In this document: positions 51,218 through 60,492 of the stretch, in pieces
Position numbering within the stretch: position 1 is the first letter of the stretch
Layout: every line of letters begins with the position of its first letter
From: Hoylesella loescheii DSM 19665 = JCM 12249 = ATCC 15930
GTDB taxonomy: Bacteria > Bacteroidota > Bacteroidia > Bacteroidales > Bacteroidaceae
Assembly: GCF_000378085.1 (NCBI RefSeq)
Contig: NZ_KB899213.1
Coordinates: 248,001 to 312,000, forward strand
DNA: 64,000 nt
Direction of reading: 5' to 3'
Notes under the pieces: generated by a model
Told to the model about the DNA's origin: nothing
Database searches by the model: none
The model's input: only the letters and a program-made list of their open reading frames with translations
Position numbers and translations under genes: made by a program

Positions 51218-52231
51218 TTAAATCACTTTCACTCCTTCGCTCACTTTGTTTTGTCCGTTTATGATAACCTTATCGCCTTGCGATAGTCCGGCGTTAACCA
51301 CCACGCCACTTTGGCATACGCCTCCCTGCGTGATGTCTCGGCGATGTGCCGTACCGTCTTCCACCACCCAAACGTATGGTTTGGCCCCGTCTATCAGCAC
51401 GGCTTCTTGTGGCACAACGATACCTTGCACGCCACCCTTACTGGCCAATTGTGCGCTGCAAACCATGCCCGGAAGCAGCTGATGGCCTGCGTTGGGAAGA
51501 CTAACGATAACATCATACGTATGACTTAGCAAGTTGGCTTGTATGCCTTTCTCGGTAACCTTGCCCACAAAAGCCTTTCCGCCTAGGGCCGACACCGTGA
51601 AGGGCACCGACTGGCCTTTGCTAATGCCCGAAATTTCGTTTTCGGGTACGGCGATTTTCATCTCCACTCGGTCAAGCTTTACCAACTTAAAGCATCCCAA
51701 TCCAGGTGCCATATTGTTGCCTGTGTCTACCATTCGCTGCGAGATAAACCCGTCGAAGGGAGCACGCAGTTCACAGTTTTGCAGCGTCTTGCGGGCAATA
51801 CGCTCGGCTGCTTCGGCCTCGGCCAACTTCGTTTGCACGTCAACAAAGCGTATTTCGGGCAAACTACCTTTCTTATATAGTTGTTCCAGACGCTTAAAGG
51901 CATCGCGTGCTTGCGATAGGGTACTCATCGCCATGTCGTGCGCACTTTGTGCCGAGGTTTTGTCAATTACTGCTAATAGCTGGCCTTTACGCACTGCCTG
52001 ACCTTCGTCGGCCAACACCTGCGACACTGTTCCCAGTGTGGCGAAACTCAAAGTAGAGCCATAGCTCTCTTGAATAACGCCCACGTAGGTGCGGCTTCCG
52101 TCAACGCTGCCAGTCTGCACGGTCATCGTTTTCACCTTAATAGGTGCAACGGCTTGCTCTTCTTTCTTACTGTTGCAACCGCTCAACATCACGACGAGCG
52201 CCGATGCAACCAAAAAATTGATTTTTGTCAT
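51218..52231 (-). CDS. RND efflux membrane-fusion (adaptor) lipoprotein
   Basis: 337 residues from the ATG at 52231 (an ATG six codons earlier is possible). Lipobox LVVMLSGCNSKK. The biotinyl-lipoyl-like halves are TLSFATLGTVSQVLADEGQAVRKGQLLAVID and CELRAPFDGFISQRMVDTGNNM, flanking an alpha hairpin; beta-barrel and membrane-proximal domains follow. It bridges the inner-membrane pump and the outer-membrane duct. It is first gene of the efflux operon, divergent from the AraC regulator. Confidence 0.94.
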   Translation of the reverse strand: MTKINFLVASALVVMLSGCNSKKEEQAVAPIKVKTMTVQTGSVDGSRTYVGVIQESYGSTLSFATLGTVSQVLADEGQAVRKGQLLAVIDKTSAQSAHDMAMSTLSQARDAFKRLEQLYKKGSLPEIRFVDVQTKLAEAEAAERIARKTLQNCELRAPFDGFISQRMVDTGNNMAPGLGCFKLVKLDRVEMKIAVPENEISGISKGQSVPFTVSALGGKAFVGKVTEKGIQANLLSHTYDVIVSLPNAGHQLLPGMVCSAQLASKGGVQGIVVPQEAVLIDGAKPYVWVVEDGTAHRRDITQGGVCQSGVVVNAGLSQGDKVIINGQNKVSEGVKVI

Positions 52232-52449
52232 ATTTCTTTCTTTTACCATATACTTACTTGGTGATTACCAAACACTTTTTGGTCGAAAACGACCATTATG
52301 TCCCTAAAAACGACTTGATTATGTTTGACAATGCAAAATTAAGGATATAATTAACCCCGTACAAGGTTGAAAAACGCTCAAAAATGTTCTATTTTATATA
52401 TTAACAAAGATTTTGGGGTGTATTTGCCAAGTTAACGCCAAAAAGTTAG

Positions 52450-52457
52450 TACATTTG
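52450..52457 (+). promoter_or_regulatory. -7 box for the AraC-type regulator
   Basis: TACATTTG, with a TTTG 23 bases upstream (52423-52426; a little far). The 216-base intergenic region is shared with the divergent efflux operon and is the natural place for regulator binding. Confidence 0.55.
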
Positions 52458-52465
52458 CAATAAAT

Positions 52466-53356
52466 ATGTACAAAGACATGGAACAACGATTGCAACTTCC
52501 GTTCACGCTTCAAAGCTTTAACGCGGCCGACATTGACACCGAAATGGAGCGCCGACTGATATCCATTCATCGCATTTTTGCTTTGGTGTTGTGTACCCAA
52601 GGCAGCATCAGCGTGAGCATCGACAATAACGCATACCATATTAATAAGGGCGACACGCTTTTTATTCCCCCTGCCATCTACGCCAATATCAATAATTTCA
52701 GCAACGACCTTCACGGCATCATATTCTACGTGGACTACGATTTCATCATGTCGATAGTGAACAAGACGATGGACATCACCACGGGATTGTATTTCAGTGA
52801 GCACCCGTTTCTGTCGCTTTCCGTGAGCCAATACGACCGTATTCTTACGCAAATGCAAACCTTGATGGCGCGCGAGGCGCACGAAAACGAGAGTTATGCC
52901 AACTCGCCCAACCCGCAGGTGATAACCGAATTGTTGTCGTCGATGTGCCGAACGCTTACCTACGAAATTGTAAACTGCTACATGGTGAGCCACCATTTGC
53001 AAGTGGGCACGTGGAATGTGACCGATAAGCTGGCGCAAAACTTCATCGTAGAGGTGTACAACAACTACCGCAAGCATCGCGATGTGGCTTTCTATGCCGA
53101 CCTGCTTTGCGTTACGCCCAGCTATCTATCGGTGGTTGTGAAAGAGAAAACGGGTAAAACGGCCCTGCAATGGATTAACGACATCGTGATGAGCGATGCT
53201 CGCCAACTGTTGCTTTATAGCGACCAAAGCATCAAGGAGATTGTGGCGACACTGGGTTTCCCCAACCAATCGTTCTTCGGCAAGTATTTTAAGCAGCACA
53301 CGGGCAAGTCGCCCAAGCGGTTCAGGTTTGAAGGTAGAGGGGGAGCTAAGGCTTAA
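52466..53356 (+). CDS. AraC-family transcriptional regulator
   Basis: 296 residues (start MYKDMEQR; a second ATG four codons later). The N-terminal cupin-like sensing domain (~15-150, NKGDTLFIPPAIYANI) is followed by the C-terminal double HTH (~190-292: VAFYADLLCVTPSYLSVVVKEKTGKTALQWINDIVMSDARQLLLYSDQSIKEIVATLGFPNQSFFGKYFKQHTGKSPKRFR). It is divergent from the efflux operon, so probably its activator in response to a small molecule (inference). Confidence 0.94.
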   Translation: MYKDMEQRLQLPFTLQSFNAADIDTEMERRLISIHRIFALVLCTQGSISVSIDNNAYHINKGDTLFIPPAIYANINNFSNDLHGIIFYVDYDFIMSIVNKTMDITTGLYFSEHPFLSLSVSQYDRILTQMQTLMAREAHENESYANSPNPQVITELLSSMCRTLTYEIVNCYMVSHHLQVGTWNVTDKLAQNFIVEVYNNYRKHRDVAFYADLLCVTPSYLSVVVKEKTGKTALQWINDIVMSDARQLLLYSDQSIKEIVATLGFPNQSFFGKYFKQHTGKSPKRFRFEGRGGAKA

Positions 53357-53473
53357 GGGTTGGGCAAACGGGCGGTAATGCGGTGCGTGGAACTAATCAG
53401 ATAGGCAGGCGACATGTGTAATTGCCCAGCCCCTATCAGGCTAGACACATCTTTATAACTAGCCTCTCGAACC

Positions 53474-53606
53474 CTACAACATTCCTTGTAGCCACGCTAC
53501 AAGCCTTTTGTAGTGTGGCTACAAACAAATTGTAGTGCCACTACCGCTTGTTTGTAGTGTCACTACAAGCAACTTGTAGTCGCCGTACAAACGCCTTTGT
53601 ACTGCT
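53474..53606. repeat. 22-bp tandem palindromic array, CTACAA family, locus 2
   Basis: Units start at 53474 (23 bases), 53497, 53519, 53541, 53563 and 53585 (22 each). The unit at 53497 is identical in all 22 bases to the one at 32611. Confidence 0.94.
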
Positions 53607-53791
53607 CCGTTAATGAGAAAACGCTGCTCATAGGCATTATTAAAGCCTATATCAAGGTAACAAACAGTTTGCCAGACGTAATCAAATCGGGGGGGGTAGC
53701 CAATGCCAAAGCGCATATCGGTTTCTTGCTTGTTCCACCGCAGGTTAGCATAAAGGCTGAGATCAAAACAGGATTTCAGGTCTTGTGCCAA
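53519..53791 (-). pseudogene. Possible remnant of a coding region, cut by the 22-bp array
   Basis: This 90-codon frame overlaps the CPBP gene end by 29 bases. Its first ~60 codons (LSLYANLRWNKQETDMRFGIGYPPRFDYVWQTVCYLDIGFNNAYEQRF) look protein-like, with aromatic-rich strands, and its last 30 are translated array. It could be a truncated gene whose 3' end was replaced by the array, or chance. I do not recognise it. Confidence 0.3.
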
Positions 53792-54611
53792 TCCTCTTCT
53801 TTTTCTTAATATACAGCATGGTGTAAACGATTGAGATGGCTATTCCTATCACAATGGTTATTATCGATGCCTCTGGCCCAAACTCTCCGCCTGTTAATAT
53901 GTCGGGGCCAGATATTGACGGTGTGATAAGTGGGGTGAGGCCTGTTGCTTGCCCAGACACGCTGCAACCAAATATGTTACCTTGTATATAGTTCCATGCC
54001 CAATGCATCCCTATTGGAACCCATATCGTTTGATGGTAAGCGTAGGCAATGGCCATTAGCCATCCCGAGTTAAGGGCTAGTGCCAAGGAAGACCATACCG
54101 TTCCTCCTGGGTTAACGATGTGCATAAATCCAAAGAGTAGAGAGGAAACTATCAGGCCAACAACAATGTTCCACTTGTCGCTTATTAGGCGAAAAATAAG
54201 ACCTCGGCATACAATTTCTTCGACAACGCCAACCAACAAGAAAACAGCCAACCACCCCAATTGACTGTCTAAGTTAAACTTAACGCCCACAATCGTATAG
54301 TGGCCTGTTAAATACAAGTAAGCCACAATTGCCGAAAAATACAGGACAGACACGATCCAACCAATACACATCTTGTGCATTTTACTAAGAACCGATAGGC
54401 GCGCGCTATCCTCTACATACAGGCCCAGATACCTTTTAAAGGCGTATAAAGTAACGCCCGTCGTTAATAACGACAAGGGTAACTTTATGTAGGCAGAAAT
54501 GTCATACATCAGAATGATTATAAGGATGCCAGGTAGGATAAAGAAGGCCACAAATCCTATAAGTAAATAAGCACCCCACGCAAGGTTGTCGTCTTTTGAT
54601 ATGATAGCCAT
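53763..54611 (-). CDS. CPBP-family intramembrane metalloprotease
   Basis: 282 residues, polytopic (about eight hydrophobic segments). The CPBP/Abi motifs are present: E131-E132 with R136 (VEEIVCRG), H164 (FGFMHI) and H203/N207 (GMHWAWNYIQGN). Family members include CAAX prenyl proteases and bacteriocin-immunity proteins; the substrate here is unknown. It is monocistronic and flanked on both sides by repeat-rich spacers. Confidence 0.9.
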   Translation of the reverse strand: MAIISKDDNLAWGAYLLIGFVAFFILPGILIIILMYDISAYIKLPLSLLTTGVTLYAFKRYLGLYVEDSARLSVLSKMHKMCIGWIVSVLYFSAIVAYLYLTGHYTIVGVKFNLDSQLGWLAVFLLVGVVEEIVCRGLIFRLISDKWNIVVGLIVSSLLFGFMHIVNPGGTVWSSLALALNSGWLMAIAYAYHQTIWVPIGMHWAWNYIQGNIFGCSVSGQATGLTPLITPSISGPDILTGGEFGPEASIITIVIGIAISIVYTMLYIKKKKRIGTRPEILF

Positions 54612-54660
54612 AGCATATTGATATGATGTTATACATTTTTGTTTTATGGTGCCACAACTT

Positions 54661-54745
54661 ACGAGTTTGGGATAAGAAGCAACCTTTATACCATCAACCG
54701 CTACACGGTAGTTGGCGTAACGACTGCTTCTTACTTTGAACTCGT
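54661..54745. repeat. GGGATAAG-family short hairpin element, copy 5
   Basis: ACGAGTTTGGGATAAGAAGC (54661-54680) faces GCTTCTTACTTTGAACTCGT (54726-54745), and the centre has CCGCTACACGGTAG. The shortest family member, a near-perfect snap-back. Confidence 0.8.
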
Positions 54746-55110
54746 ATTGTTTACAAATGGTTATGATACCGATACCCCAATGGTACAGATGGCTGTTTGT
54801 GGTGGGGTAGGCGTATACCTATTATATAATATGCGCGCGTGTACGAGAAGACGGTGCGTGCATAGCATGCTTATGAGGGTGTGTTGGCCGTGTAAGCTGG
54901 TGTGGCCAGTGGCTTAACTTATTATAAGTTCTCATAAATGGTGGCTAATGAAATTTACTGCAATCGTATGGTATTAAAGTGTCACAGCTTACAAAACATC
55001 AATTGCCATCGTTACAAAGGCAAAGTTACAAAATTATTCTGTATGGTAAATAATTTCTAAAAGCTTTCTCTTTTGGCGGATATAAAATATAATTGCCCTC
55101 GCATAATTTA

Positions 55111-55633
55111 AGTGCGAGCTAGGAATAAGGCATCGTATAATCCAAGCAAGATTAGACGTAGAAACCTCTGTTTCACTATCTACCGCGTAGCGGTTAGTCT
55201 GTTGGTAGGGTAGGGTTGGGAGCCAAAGCGAGCTACCCTGCCTAAGCTACGGAGGGCGAAAACAAGGCCGTAGGTCTTGGTCTGTTTTCGTTGAATGCGT
55301 TTCTAGGTGAAGAATGGGCGCAATGTTTTTCGCACCACTCTATTATTTTGTCTGCCTTTTGATACTATTGGCCCGTCAAATGTGGTAAGTTTCGCTCATG
55401 AACAATCCCTTTTCTTCATGCAAATTCGCTGTTGGAAAAAGACCAAGACCTACGGCCTTGTGGGGTTAGGTGCACCACTTAGGCAGGGTAGGTCGCTCTC
55501 GCTCCCAACGCTGCCCTACCAACGGACCAACCGCTACGCGGTAGATGACTCAATGCCACTTGAGCGTATATGGGTTGTTGCGAGTTATATGTTTTCCCTG
55601 GCAGGCCTATCATGTTTATCCCGAACTCACGCA
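55111..55633. repeat. GGGATAAG-family element carrying a nested inverted-repeat insertion
   Basis: The outer ends are GTGCGAGCTAGGAATAAG (from about 55112) and GTTTATCCCGAACTCACGC (to about 55632). Inside, AGCAAGATTAGA and the CTACCGCGTAGCGGT palindrome match copy 1. A second element (55202-55523) interrupts it. Confidence 0.65.
55202..55523. repeat. Long inverted-repeat element (about 90-bp arms)
   Basis: The left arm 55202-55290 and right arm 55434-55523 are inverted copies. They share TTGGTAGGG, GTTGGGAGC, TACCCTGCCTAAG and a perfect 20-base match, CAAGGCCGTAGGTCTTGGTC, whose complement is at 55441-55460. The ~145-base centre has no convincing ORF. Confidence 0.85.
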
Positions 55634-55942
55634 TCCATTTAGAATGGCACGACACTTACAAGTTGCTGCCCGATGCTTTACACCCCGCTCTTCTCATCTT
55701 TTCACCTTTTCACCCCTTCACTTTTGTTTCCCTGCCTTACCAAAAGCCCAACCGCTACGCGGTAGTTGGCGCATTATCCCCAACTAACTATTCATGTTTA
55801 CACCAGCGTTGCTTGTCTTGAACGACCATAAACACCTGCTTTTAGAGCAGAAATGAATGTTGGATGAGGACAGAAAGAAGAACTTTGGTCGTCAGGACGT
55901 TATGCGCTAGTGTTGGCATTTACCGCTTATGGGTTTGTTCTA

Positions 55943-56030
55943 GATGATGTGGAATGCTGTTCCATGTGACATGGAACGATGTTCCAGATGATATGTAACA
56001 ACGTTCTATCTTAGCTGTAACAAGCGTACA
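55943..56030 (-). repeat. 22-bp tandem palindromic array, TGGAACA family, locus 5
   Basis: Units start at 55943, 55965, 55987 and 56009, 22 bases each. A TGTAAC variant occurs in the last two. The rest of 54612-56272 has repeat fragments, including ACCGCTACGCGGTAG at 55529 and 55751 and a TTTTCACC tract at 55690-55730, but no gene. Confidence 0.9.
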
Positions 56031-56201
56031 AGATTGTGATAGCAAGGCAAGGAATAAAAAGATAGAGTGTAGGAGTTATTTGGGGACTATTTGAACGTTA
56101 AGTTCATGGCAGTAGAAAGTATGTCGGTGTAAGGCCATAAAACAAGAGGCGAGCTATTGCGAAACACCTTTTATCCCGAACGGACATACATTATCGTTTA
56201 T

Positions 56202-56240
56202 AAAAAATGCCTCACTCCTTATTATATAAAGGAGCGAGGC
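56202..56240 (-). terminator. Terminator of secDF
   Basis: GCCTCACTCC (56209-56218) pairs with GGAGCGAGGC (56231-56240) with one mismatch-type GU. On the minus strand it is followed by six Ts (56207-56202). Confidence 0.9.
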
Positions 56241-56272
56241 ACTTTGTTTCTGTACGCGTTGTCGCGTTGTCG

Positions 56273-59200
56273 TTATGCAGTCGCAGCTTCCAAAGCGCGT
56301 CCCTTGTGGGTTTTACCCAAGGTAAGGAAGGCGATGGGGGCAGCGATGAAGATAGACGAGAGTGTTCCGAAGATAACACCAAGGCTCATGGCGAAGGCGA
56401 AACTCTGGATGCTTTCGCCACCCAAGAACAAGATACAGAGCAACACAATAAGCGTTGAGAACGACGTGTTGATGGTTCGAGCCAACGTTTGGTTGATACT
56501 GTCGTTGAATAGGCTACGGAAATCTTGTTTGGGATGCAACTTCATGTTCTCGCGGATACGGTCGAACACCACCACCTTGTCGTTAATGGAGTAACCGATA
56601 ACCGTAAGGATGGCACCGATAAACGTCTGGTCGATTTCCAAAGAGAAAGGCATGAAGCCCCACAACAAGGAGTAAAGACCGATAACGAACGTGGTATCGA
56701 TGGCCAAGGCCACTGTAGAACCCACAGAGAAGGCCACGTTGCGGAAACGTATAAGGATGTAAACGAAGATGGCGAAGATGGCCAACAGCACGCTGATGAT
56801 GGCGCCGTAGGTGATGTCTTTTGCCACCGAAGGACCAACCTTGGTACTGCTGATGATGGATCCACCTTGACGAATGTCGGGGTTTTTAAAGGCCTCGACG
56901 TTCTTTTGCGAAACAAGTCCCGCCTTCTTCAAGGCGTTATACAGTATGGTTTCTGCCTCATCGTCTACCGTGGGGCTGTTGCTTTCTATCTTATAGTTGG
57001 TGGAAATACGGATGGTTTTGTGGTCGGTACCAAGGGCCAAGGCACCAGTGGTGCAGCCAGGGAAGGCATTGGCCAAGATGGTGCGCACCTGTTCGGGTTG
57101 CACTTGCTTCTCGAACGTAACCACGTAGTTGCGTCCACCAGTGAAATCGATGCTTTGACTCAGTCCGCGAGTTACGAAACTGCCGATGAATACGGCCAAA
57201 AGTACGGCCACAAGCACGAACGTGTTCTTATAAACGCTCATGAAGGGGAAGCGCACGTTCTGCATGAAGTTCTTCGAGAAGGCCGTAGTAAAGGTGAGTT
57301 TCATCCAACGATCTTTGTTCAGCTGATATTCGTAAACCAAACGTGTGAGGAACACGGCGGTGAAGAACGAACAAACAATACCGATGATAAGCGTTGTGGC
57401 GAAGCCGCGGATAGGACCTGTACCGAACGAATAGAGGATGATACCCGTGATGATAGAGGTAAGGTTCGAGTCGAAGATGGCAGAGAATGCGTTGCCATAA
57501 CCCTCTTTCAGAGCCTGTTTAAGGCCTTTTCCCGCTGCAAGCTCTTCCTTAGTGCGTTCGTAGATAAGCACGTTGGCATCGACAGCAGTACCTAGCGAGA
57601 GCACCATACCTGCGATACCCGATAACGTTAGTGCGGCTTGGAACGACGTAAGGATACCTAACGTGAAGAATAGGTTGACGATGAGGGCCATGTTAGCCAT
57701 CATACCTGGCGTAAAGCCATACATCAATATCATGTAAGCCATGAGCACCACGAAGGCGATGGCAAACGATTGGATACCTTGTTGGATGGATTGTGCACCC
57801 AGTGTAGGACCAACTACTTCTTCTTGAACGATGCGTGCGGGTGCGGGCATACGTCCACTCTTCAGCGTATTGGCAAGGTCTTTGGTCTCTTCGATGGTGA
57901 AGTTACCGCTAATCACAGAAGAACCGCCATCAATCTCATTGGTCACGCGAGGTGCGCTGTACACTACGTTGTCCAAAACAATAGCAATCGCCTTGCCAAC
58001 GTTGGCCTTTGTGAGTGCTGCCCATCGGCGGGCACCGTCGGAATTCATGCGCATGTTCACCACGGGAGCACCATTGTTATGGTCGAACTCGTCGTTAGCG
58101 TCGGTCACAACATCTCCTTCGAGCGGTGCACGACCGTTAGTGCTGGTCACTTTCAATGCATGCAGTTCGTAAATGTTCTTTACGCTAACCTGGTTAGATG
58201 GCTTAGCACTCCACAATAGTTTAAGGTCGGAGGGCAAAATCTGCTTGGCCAGGGCGCCATAGATAAGCTTGTTGATGGCAGCCGTATCGCGAACGCTGGC
58301 ATAACCTACAGTGCTTAGGGAGTTTCCGCCCACGGTTTGCAGGCGTGCCAGCAGCGGATGGGCCTTGATGGCAGCAGCCATTTGGGCATCGTTGGCACGT
58401 TCTGCCATTTCGGGTTTATTATCTTCGCCTGCATTCAGCTTAAATTTGGGTTGCTCGTTCTTAGCCTTTGCCACCTCTTGTTCGGCTTTCGCCTTGGCGT
58501 TGGTGGTGTCAACGGCTGCTGTATCTGTGCCGTTTTGGTCGTTGGCCAATCGTGCATCCAATTGCGTGAGATAAGGAACAACCTCGGCAGCGTTGAACGT
58601 TTCCCAGAATTCTAGGTTGGCCGAGCCCTGCAGTAGCTTACGAACACGTTCGGGTTCGCGTACGCCAGGCATTTCAACCATAATGCGGCCTTCTTGTCCT
58701 TCTAGCTTTTGGATGTTGGGTTGCACCACGCCGAACTTGTCGATACGTGTGCGCACCACGTTGAACGAGTTGTCGATGGCGGCTTGCACTTCAGCTCTCA
58801 GTGCCTTTTCAACGTCCGAGTCGCTGCTCTGGGGCGACACCTTGCCTTGCAATTGTTGCGTGGCGAAGAGCTCGGCGAGCTTATGGCCGGGTGCGTTCTG
58901 CTTATAATACTTGATGAATAGCGAGATAAAGTCGCTCTGGCTTGTTTCTTCTTCTTTCTTAGCCTGTTCTAGCGACTTGGTGAAAGCCACGTCGGTCTTG
59001 TGGTCTGCTAATGTCTCGATAACGTCGGGAACGCTAATTTCAAGAATAACGTTCATACCTCCCTTGAGGTCCAAGCCCAAACCAATCTGTGTTTCCAAAC
59101 ACCTTTGGTAGCTATAGATGCCAAGATACTTCACAGAGTCCTTGTAATCTTGTTGGGCAATGGGGTCTTTCAGCTCGGCAGCTTTCCCGTCATAGTAACG

Positions 59201-59284
59201 GGTTGCTACTGAAAAAGAGAGGTAGAAGATACTTGCAAGCGTCAGCAAGACGGCAGTTACAATTACGATACCTTTGTTTTGCAT
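56273..59284 (-). CDS. secDF: SecD-SecF fusion, protein translocase subunit
   Basis: 1003 residues. It uses the proton gradient to pull secreted proteins through SecYEG on the periplasmic side. The SecD half (to ~640) has the first helix, the P1 periplasmic domain (LGLDLKGGMNVILEI, VVRTRIDKFGVVQPNIQ), an Ala/Lys/Glu-rich insertion, and the six-helix end (GTAVDANVLIYERTKEELAAGK, FGTGPIRGFATTLIIGI). The SecF half (~665-1003) has SIDFTGGRNYVVTF and GYSINDKVVVFDRIREN. Such fusions are normal in Bacteroidota. Confidence 0.97.
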   Translation of the reverse strand: MQNKGIVIVTAVLLTLASIFYLSFSVATRYYDGKAAELKDPIAQQDYKDSVKYLGIYSYQRCLETQIGLGLDLKGGMNVILEISVPDVIETLADHKTDVAFTKSLEQAKKEEETSQSDFISLFIKYYKQNAPGHKLAELFATQQLQGKVSPQSSDSDVEKALRAEVQAAIDNSFNVVRTRIDKFGVVQPNIQKLEGQEGRIMVEMPGVREPERVRKLLQGSANLEFWETFNAAEVVPYLTQLDARLANDQNGTDTAAVDTTNAKAKAEQEVAKAKNEQPKFKLNAGEDNKPEMAERANDAQMAAAIKAHPLLARLQTVGGNSLSTVGYASVRDTAAINKLIYGALAKQILPSDLKLLWSAKPSNQVSVKNIYELHALKVTSTNGRAPLEGDVVTDANDEFDHNNGAPVVNMRMNSDGARRWAALTKANVGKAIAIVLDNVVYSAPRVTNEIDGGSSVISGNFTIEETKDLANTLKSGRMPAPARIVQEEVVGPTLGAQSIQQGIQSFAIAFVVLMAYMILMYGFTPGMMANMALIVNLFFTLGILTSFQAALTLSGIAGMVLSLGTAVDANVLIYERTKEELAAGKGLKQALKEGYGNAFSAIFDSNLTSIITGIILYSFGTGPIRGFATTLIIGIVCSFFTAVFLTRLVYEYQLNKDRWMKLTFTTAFSKNFMQNVRFPFMSVYKNTFVLVAVLLAVFIGSFVTRGLSQSIDFTGGRNYVVTFEKQVQPEQVRTILANAFPGCTTGALALGTDHKTIRISTNYKIESNSPTVDDEAETILYNALKKAGLVSQKNVEAFKNPDIRQGGSIISSTKVGPSVAKDITYGAIISVLLAIFAIFVYILIRFRNVAFSVGSTVALAIDTTFVIGLYSLLWGFMPFSLEIDQTFIGAILTVIGYSINDKVVVFDRIRENMKLHPKQDFRSLFNDSINQTLARTINTSFSTLIVLLCILFLGGESIQSFAFAMSLGVIFGTLSSIFIAAPIAFLTLGKTHKGRALEAATA

Positions 59285-59331
59285 TTTACTTTATTTTTGT
59301 TTTATTGTTTTTCTGTGACCATACAACCCTG

Positions 59332-59339
59332 CAAAGTTA
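59332..59339 (-). promoter_or_regulatory. -7 box for secDF
   Basis: TAACTTTG on the minus strand about 48 bases before the start codon; the upstream element is TTTA-like at ~59358-59361. Confidence 0.6.
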
Positions 59340-59392
59340 CTTATTTTTCTCAGATTAGTAAACAGTTCGCTCTGTATATTATCATTTTTTGC

Positions 59393-60481
59393 CTATTTGC
59401 GAACTTTTTGCAGCTGGCAAAAGATGGGATAGTGGTCTGATGTTTTCACTTTATTCTCTACCACACATTTAAGCGGTTGCCAATCGTCGCTACACATAAT
59501 ATTGTCTATGCGCACGTAAAAGGCGTTGCGGTGGTAGCTTATTCCCGGTCCGTTTCCGCTGGCTACGTAGCAGTCGGTGAGTTCTTTTGCCATGCGATGT
59601 CGGGCGTAAGAGATGGGGCTGTCGTTGAAATCGCCGCAAAGTATCACGCTGTGTCCCTTGTGCTTTCGCACGAAACGGGCCACGGCATCTACCTGCGGAG
59701 CACGCACTCGGGCATATTCGCCCAGCTTATGTATCAGACTTTTGCCCAAGCCTGGCATTTGTTTGGTGCGCAGGTCGCCTTTAAGCATGTTCTTAAAATT
59801 CTGCCGTTGGGCTTCGGTTAGTCCGGTCGTGGCGAAGTGGTTGTTGATAACCAACACCGTATCGTCGGGCGTGGCTATCCAACAAGCCTGACTGAAGTCT
59901 GCGCTTTGCGGATACATCACGCGCTGCGAACGCAAGATGGGGTACTTGCTATATATCGCAAGGCGATCGTAGATGGTGGTTTTCTCCTTTATGTCATGAT
60001 AAGGGTAGATGCTGTTAAGCAACGAATCGATGGTGGTTTGGAACTTTCCGCCCAGATTTGCTTCTTGTAGACACAGTATGTCGGCATCTTTCGCCTTTAC
60101 GTAGTTCAGCATTTCCCAGCGTTGAGCCTCTGTTGCCTCGCCGCCACCCCACATTAAGGTGTTGTAGGATAAAACTTTGAAGCAGCTGTCGGGCACGGTT
60201 GGGTTCATGTTAAATGGTATATATGCCCGCACTGGACCATAACAGGCCACGAAGCCTATCACTGGAATGAGCACCCTACGTAGCCTGAAGAATACCCAAA
60301 ACACCATGAAGGCGGCGTTGATGGCAAGGAAGACGGGGAAGGTTAGGCCCAAAGTAGCCAGCAGGGGATGACCCTCGGGGTTCACCCTGTCGCTATATCC
60401 CACGGCAAGCATCACCAGAATGGTGGCCACATTGGCACCACTGGCGAGCTGCACAATCCATTTTTTCACGTTAGCCTGCAT
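59393..60481 (-). CDS. Endonuclease/exonuclease/phosphatase-family membrane protein
   Basis: 362 residues. About three N-terminal membrane segments (residues ~15-95) precede an extracytoplasmic catalytic domain: KVLSYNTLMW, DILCLQEANLGG, INNHFATT, VILCGDFNDSPIS, and KTSDHYPIFCQL with the catalytic His. It differs from the lipoprotein of the same fold at 32816 in having a membrane anchor. It lies 11 bases after the rhomboid gene on the same strand, a pairing common in Bacteroidota. The substrate is unknown. Confidence 0.9.
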   Translation of the reverse strand: MQANVKKWIVQLASGANVATILVMLAVGYSDRVNPEGHPLLATLGLTFPVFLAINAAFMVFWVFFRLRRVLIPVIGFVACYGPVRAYIPFNMNPTVPDSCFKVLSYNTLMWGGGEATEAQRWEMLNYVKAKDADILCLQEANLGGKFQTTIDSLLNSIYPYHDIKEKTTIYDRLAIYSKYPILRSQRVMYPQSADFSQACWIATPDDTVLVINNHFATTGLTEAQRQNFKNMLKGDLRTKQMPGLGKSLIHKLGEYARVRAPQVDAVARFVRKHKGHSVILCGDFNDSPISYARHRMAKELTDCYVASGNGPGISYHRNAFYVRIDNIMCSDDWQPLKCVVENKVKTSDHYPIFCQLQKVRK

Positions 60482-60492
60482 CGTCTCTTCGC

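Noticed and set aside
55202..55523. Inverted-repeat element as an integron attC-like site
   Set aside because: The arms are ~90 bp with no attC core sites and there is no integrase or cassette.
56525..57595. 356-codon opposite-strand ORF across secDF
   Set aside because: It is a codon-bias shadow of secDF; the product is His/Asp-rich without domain character.
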